Assembly: GCA_023137005.1 (NCBI GenBank)
Contig: JAGLQE010000122.1
Coordinates: forward strand, 1-7,514
Source: Thermoplasmata archaeon
GTDB taxonomy: Archaea; Thermoplasmatota; Thermoplasmata; SG8-5; JAGLSY01
DNA: 7,514 nt
Direction: 5' to 3'
Shown: one piece after another, positions 6,341 through 7,514 of the stretch
Layout of the letters: each line of letters starts with the position of its first letter
Numbering within the stretch: the stretch's first letter is position 1
Position numbers and translations under genes: made by a program
Notes under the pieces: model-generated
The model's database searches: none
Told to the model about the DNA's origin: nothing
The model's input: only the letters and a program-made list of their open reading frames with translations

Positions 6341-6350
6341 GTATAAATAA
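6341..6350 (-). promoter_or_regulatory. Promoter (TATA box) of the mcm-DUF424-nmd3 operon
   Basis: The minus strand reads TTATTTATAC, preceded by purine-rich CGAAGGA in the TFB-recognition (BRE) position. A start about 25 nt downstream falls near 6320, leaving a leader of about 70 nt before the GTG. A weaker TTAAATAC lies farther up at 6404-6397. Confidence 0.55.
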
Positions 6351-6403
6351 TCCTTCGAGTTCTTTGGTTTTCATTTTATGATAAACATTAGGTTAGGGTA
6401 TTT

Positions 6404-6410
6404 AAGAAAA
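6404..6410 (-). terminator. Possible oligo-T terminator of glmS
   Basis: The minus strand reads TTTTCTT about 60 nt after the glmS TAG. Archaeal RNA polymerase can stop at T-rich stretches without a hairpin. The run is short and interrupted, so support is weak, but it separates glmS from the mcm promoter. Confidence 0.25.
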
Positions 6411-6467
6411 GGTTGAGGAGAGGGGTTAATGAAACTATTGATCGATCCCTTTAATATTGGATAGCTC

Positions 6468-7514
6468 CTATTCCACAGTAACACTCTTCGCAAGATGCCT
6501 GGGCTTGTCTATCTCGCAATCTCTGATATTGGCCACATGGTATGAGAGAAGTTGCATGACCACGCTTGTGAGGACTGGGGTGAAAAGGTAATGGACATCG
6601 GGGATCGTTATTACCTCGTCAGTATATCTTGAAAGCTCCTTGTCACTTACATTGCCTATCCCGATAACTGGTGAACCTCTTGCCGAGACCTCACCGATAT
6701 TCCCGAGCATCTTCTCGTATGTGTAATCCTTGACCGCGATGGCGATGACCGGTGTATCTTCGGTTATCAGGGCGAGTGGGCCATGTTTCAATTCTCCGCC
6801 AGGGTAGCCTTCTGCGTGGATATAGGATATCTCCTTCATTTTGAGGGCTCCTTCCAATGCCACAGGGTAGTTGATATTACGACCCAGGAAGAACATGCTG
6901 GAGGAATCGGATATTCCTTTTGCCATCTTCTCGATCTTATCTGCCTGGTTGAGGATGATCCTCACCTGTTTTGGCAGGTCTCGTAATCGATTGATCATTC
7001 GCCTTGCCCTATCTGGTCCGAGAGAACCGTTCGCCTTTCCGAATCTGATGGCGAGGATGTACATGGCGATTATCTGTGTGATATATGTCTTGGTAGCCGC
7101 GACACCGATCTCCAGGTCCGCTCTAGTGTAGAATGTCTCATCTGTTTCCCTGGTCAAAGTACTTCCAACGATATTGACAATGCCCATGGTCCTGAGGCCT
7201 CGCTTCTTTGCAAGTCTGACAGCACTCATGGTATCCAATGTTTCACCACTCTGGCTTATCGCGATGACCAAGGGTCGTTCACCAGCATGGGCCGAGAACC
7301 TATACTCCGATGCCATCTCCACTGTCACCGGTATATTCGCCAGGTTTTCGATGATGTGCTTACCAACAAGCCCCGCATGATACGATGTTCCGCAAGCGAT
7401 TATCTTGATACTGGTTATGTGATTGTGATTATTGTAGTTCTCGAAGTTAAGCACCTCTCCAAGAAGGGTATTGTGGATGGCCTTGGGTTGCTCGAAGATC
7501 TCCTTGAGCATGAA
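6468..7514 (-). CDS. glmS: Glucosamine-6-phosphate synthase (isomerizing), C-terminal part; 5' end beyond the right edge
   Basis: GlmS converts fructose-6-phosphate and glutamine to glucosamine-6-phosphate, the entry to UDP-GlcNAc for glycans and lipids. The window holds the last 348 codons: the inter-domain motif FMLKEIFEQP at the edge, then both SIS (sugar isomerase) domains. Counting from that M, motifs are ACGTSYHAG (39-47), AISQSGET (84-91), GVAATK (136-141) and ALEGALKMKEISYIHAEGYP (218-237, E227 matching E. coli E488). Next comes ELKHGPLAL (H243 matching H504), and the family C-terminus KPRHLAKSVTVE (K342 matching K603). All isomerase residues I can identify are present. The N-terminal glutaminase with its Cys nucleophile lies outside, so it cannot be checked. 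The ATG at 7511 is internal, not the start. The stop is TAG 6470-6468. Confidence 0.97.
   Translation of the reverse strand, partial: FMLKEIFEQPKAIHNTLLGEVLNFENYNNHNHITSIKIIACGTSYHAGLVGKHIIENLANIPVTVEMASEYRFSAHAGERPLVIAISQSGETLDTMSAVRLAKKRGLRTMGIVNIVGSTLTRETDETFYTRADLEIGVAATKTYITQIIAMYILAIRFGKANGSLGPDRARRMINRLRDLPKQVRIILNQADKIEKMAKGISDSSSMFFLGRNINYPVALEGALKMKEISYIHAEGYPGGELKHGPLALITEDTPVIAIAVKDYTYEKMLGNIGEVSARGSPVIGIGNVSDKELSRYTDEVITIPDVHYLFTPVLTSVVMQLLSYHVANIRDCEIDKPRHLAKSVTVE

Noticed and set aside
7509..7511. ATG at 7511 as the glmS start
   Set aside because: The codon before it is Phe, matching the FMLKEIFEQP linker between the GlmS domains, so the frame continues into the missing glutaminase half.

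Overview
The window is a stretch of euryarchaeal chromosome, and every gene I can support lies on the minus strand. The archaeal markers are an MCM replicative helicase, an NMD3 ribosome export/assembly homologue and a DUF424 protein. TATA-type promoters sit upstream of several genes, Shine-Dalgarno (SD) motifs precede most starts, and there are sequon-rich surface proteins with one C-terminal membrane anchor. Protein style suggests Thermoplasmatota or a neighbouring group; this is an inference from texture, not a placement by alignment.

Layout in transcription order, from the right edge leftwards. (1) 7514-6468 is the C-terminal isomerase half of glmS, which makes glucosamine-6-phosphate; its glutaminase half is outside the window. 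(2) A 217-nt gap holds a T-rich possible terminator, a good TATA box and a leader with a tiny SD-preceded ORF. (3) 6250-2789 is a tight information-processing operon: mcm (GTG start), a DUF424 gene overlapping its end by 44 nt, and nmd3 starting 8 nt after DUF424 stops. It joins DNA replication to ribosome biogenesis. (4) A 189-nt AT-rich gap carries a TATA box bracketed by two 11-bp palindromic boxes, plus further repeats. (5) 2599-1 is the accessory part: a 473-aa and a 226-aa type I membrane protein, each with signal peptide, ectodomain, one TM segment and basic tail, then the start of an extremely acidic zinc-ribbon protein that runs off the left edge.

The first four genes have clear family assignments. 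The last three have none that I recognise. They are the only candidate for an undescribed system here: two glycoprotein-like surface proteins with basic cytoplasmic tails, followed by a strongly anionic, presumably cytoplasmic protein. That they act together is a hypothesis from order, spacing and charge. I see no tRNA, rRNA, CRISPR array, insertion sequence or intein. No gene-free stretch exceeds 300 bases.
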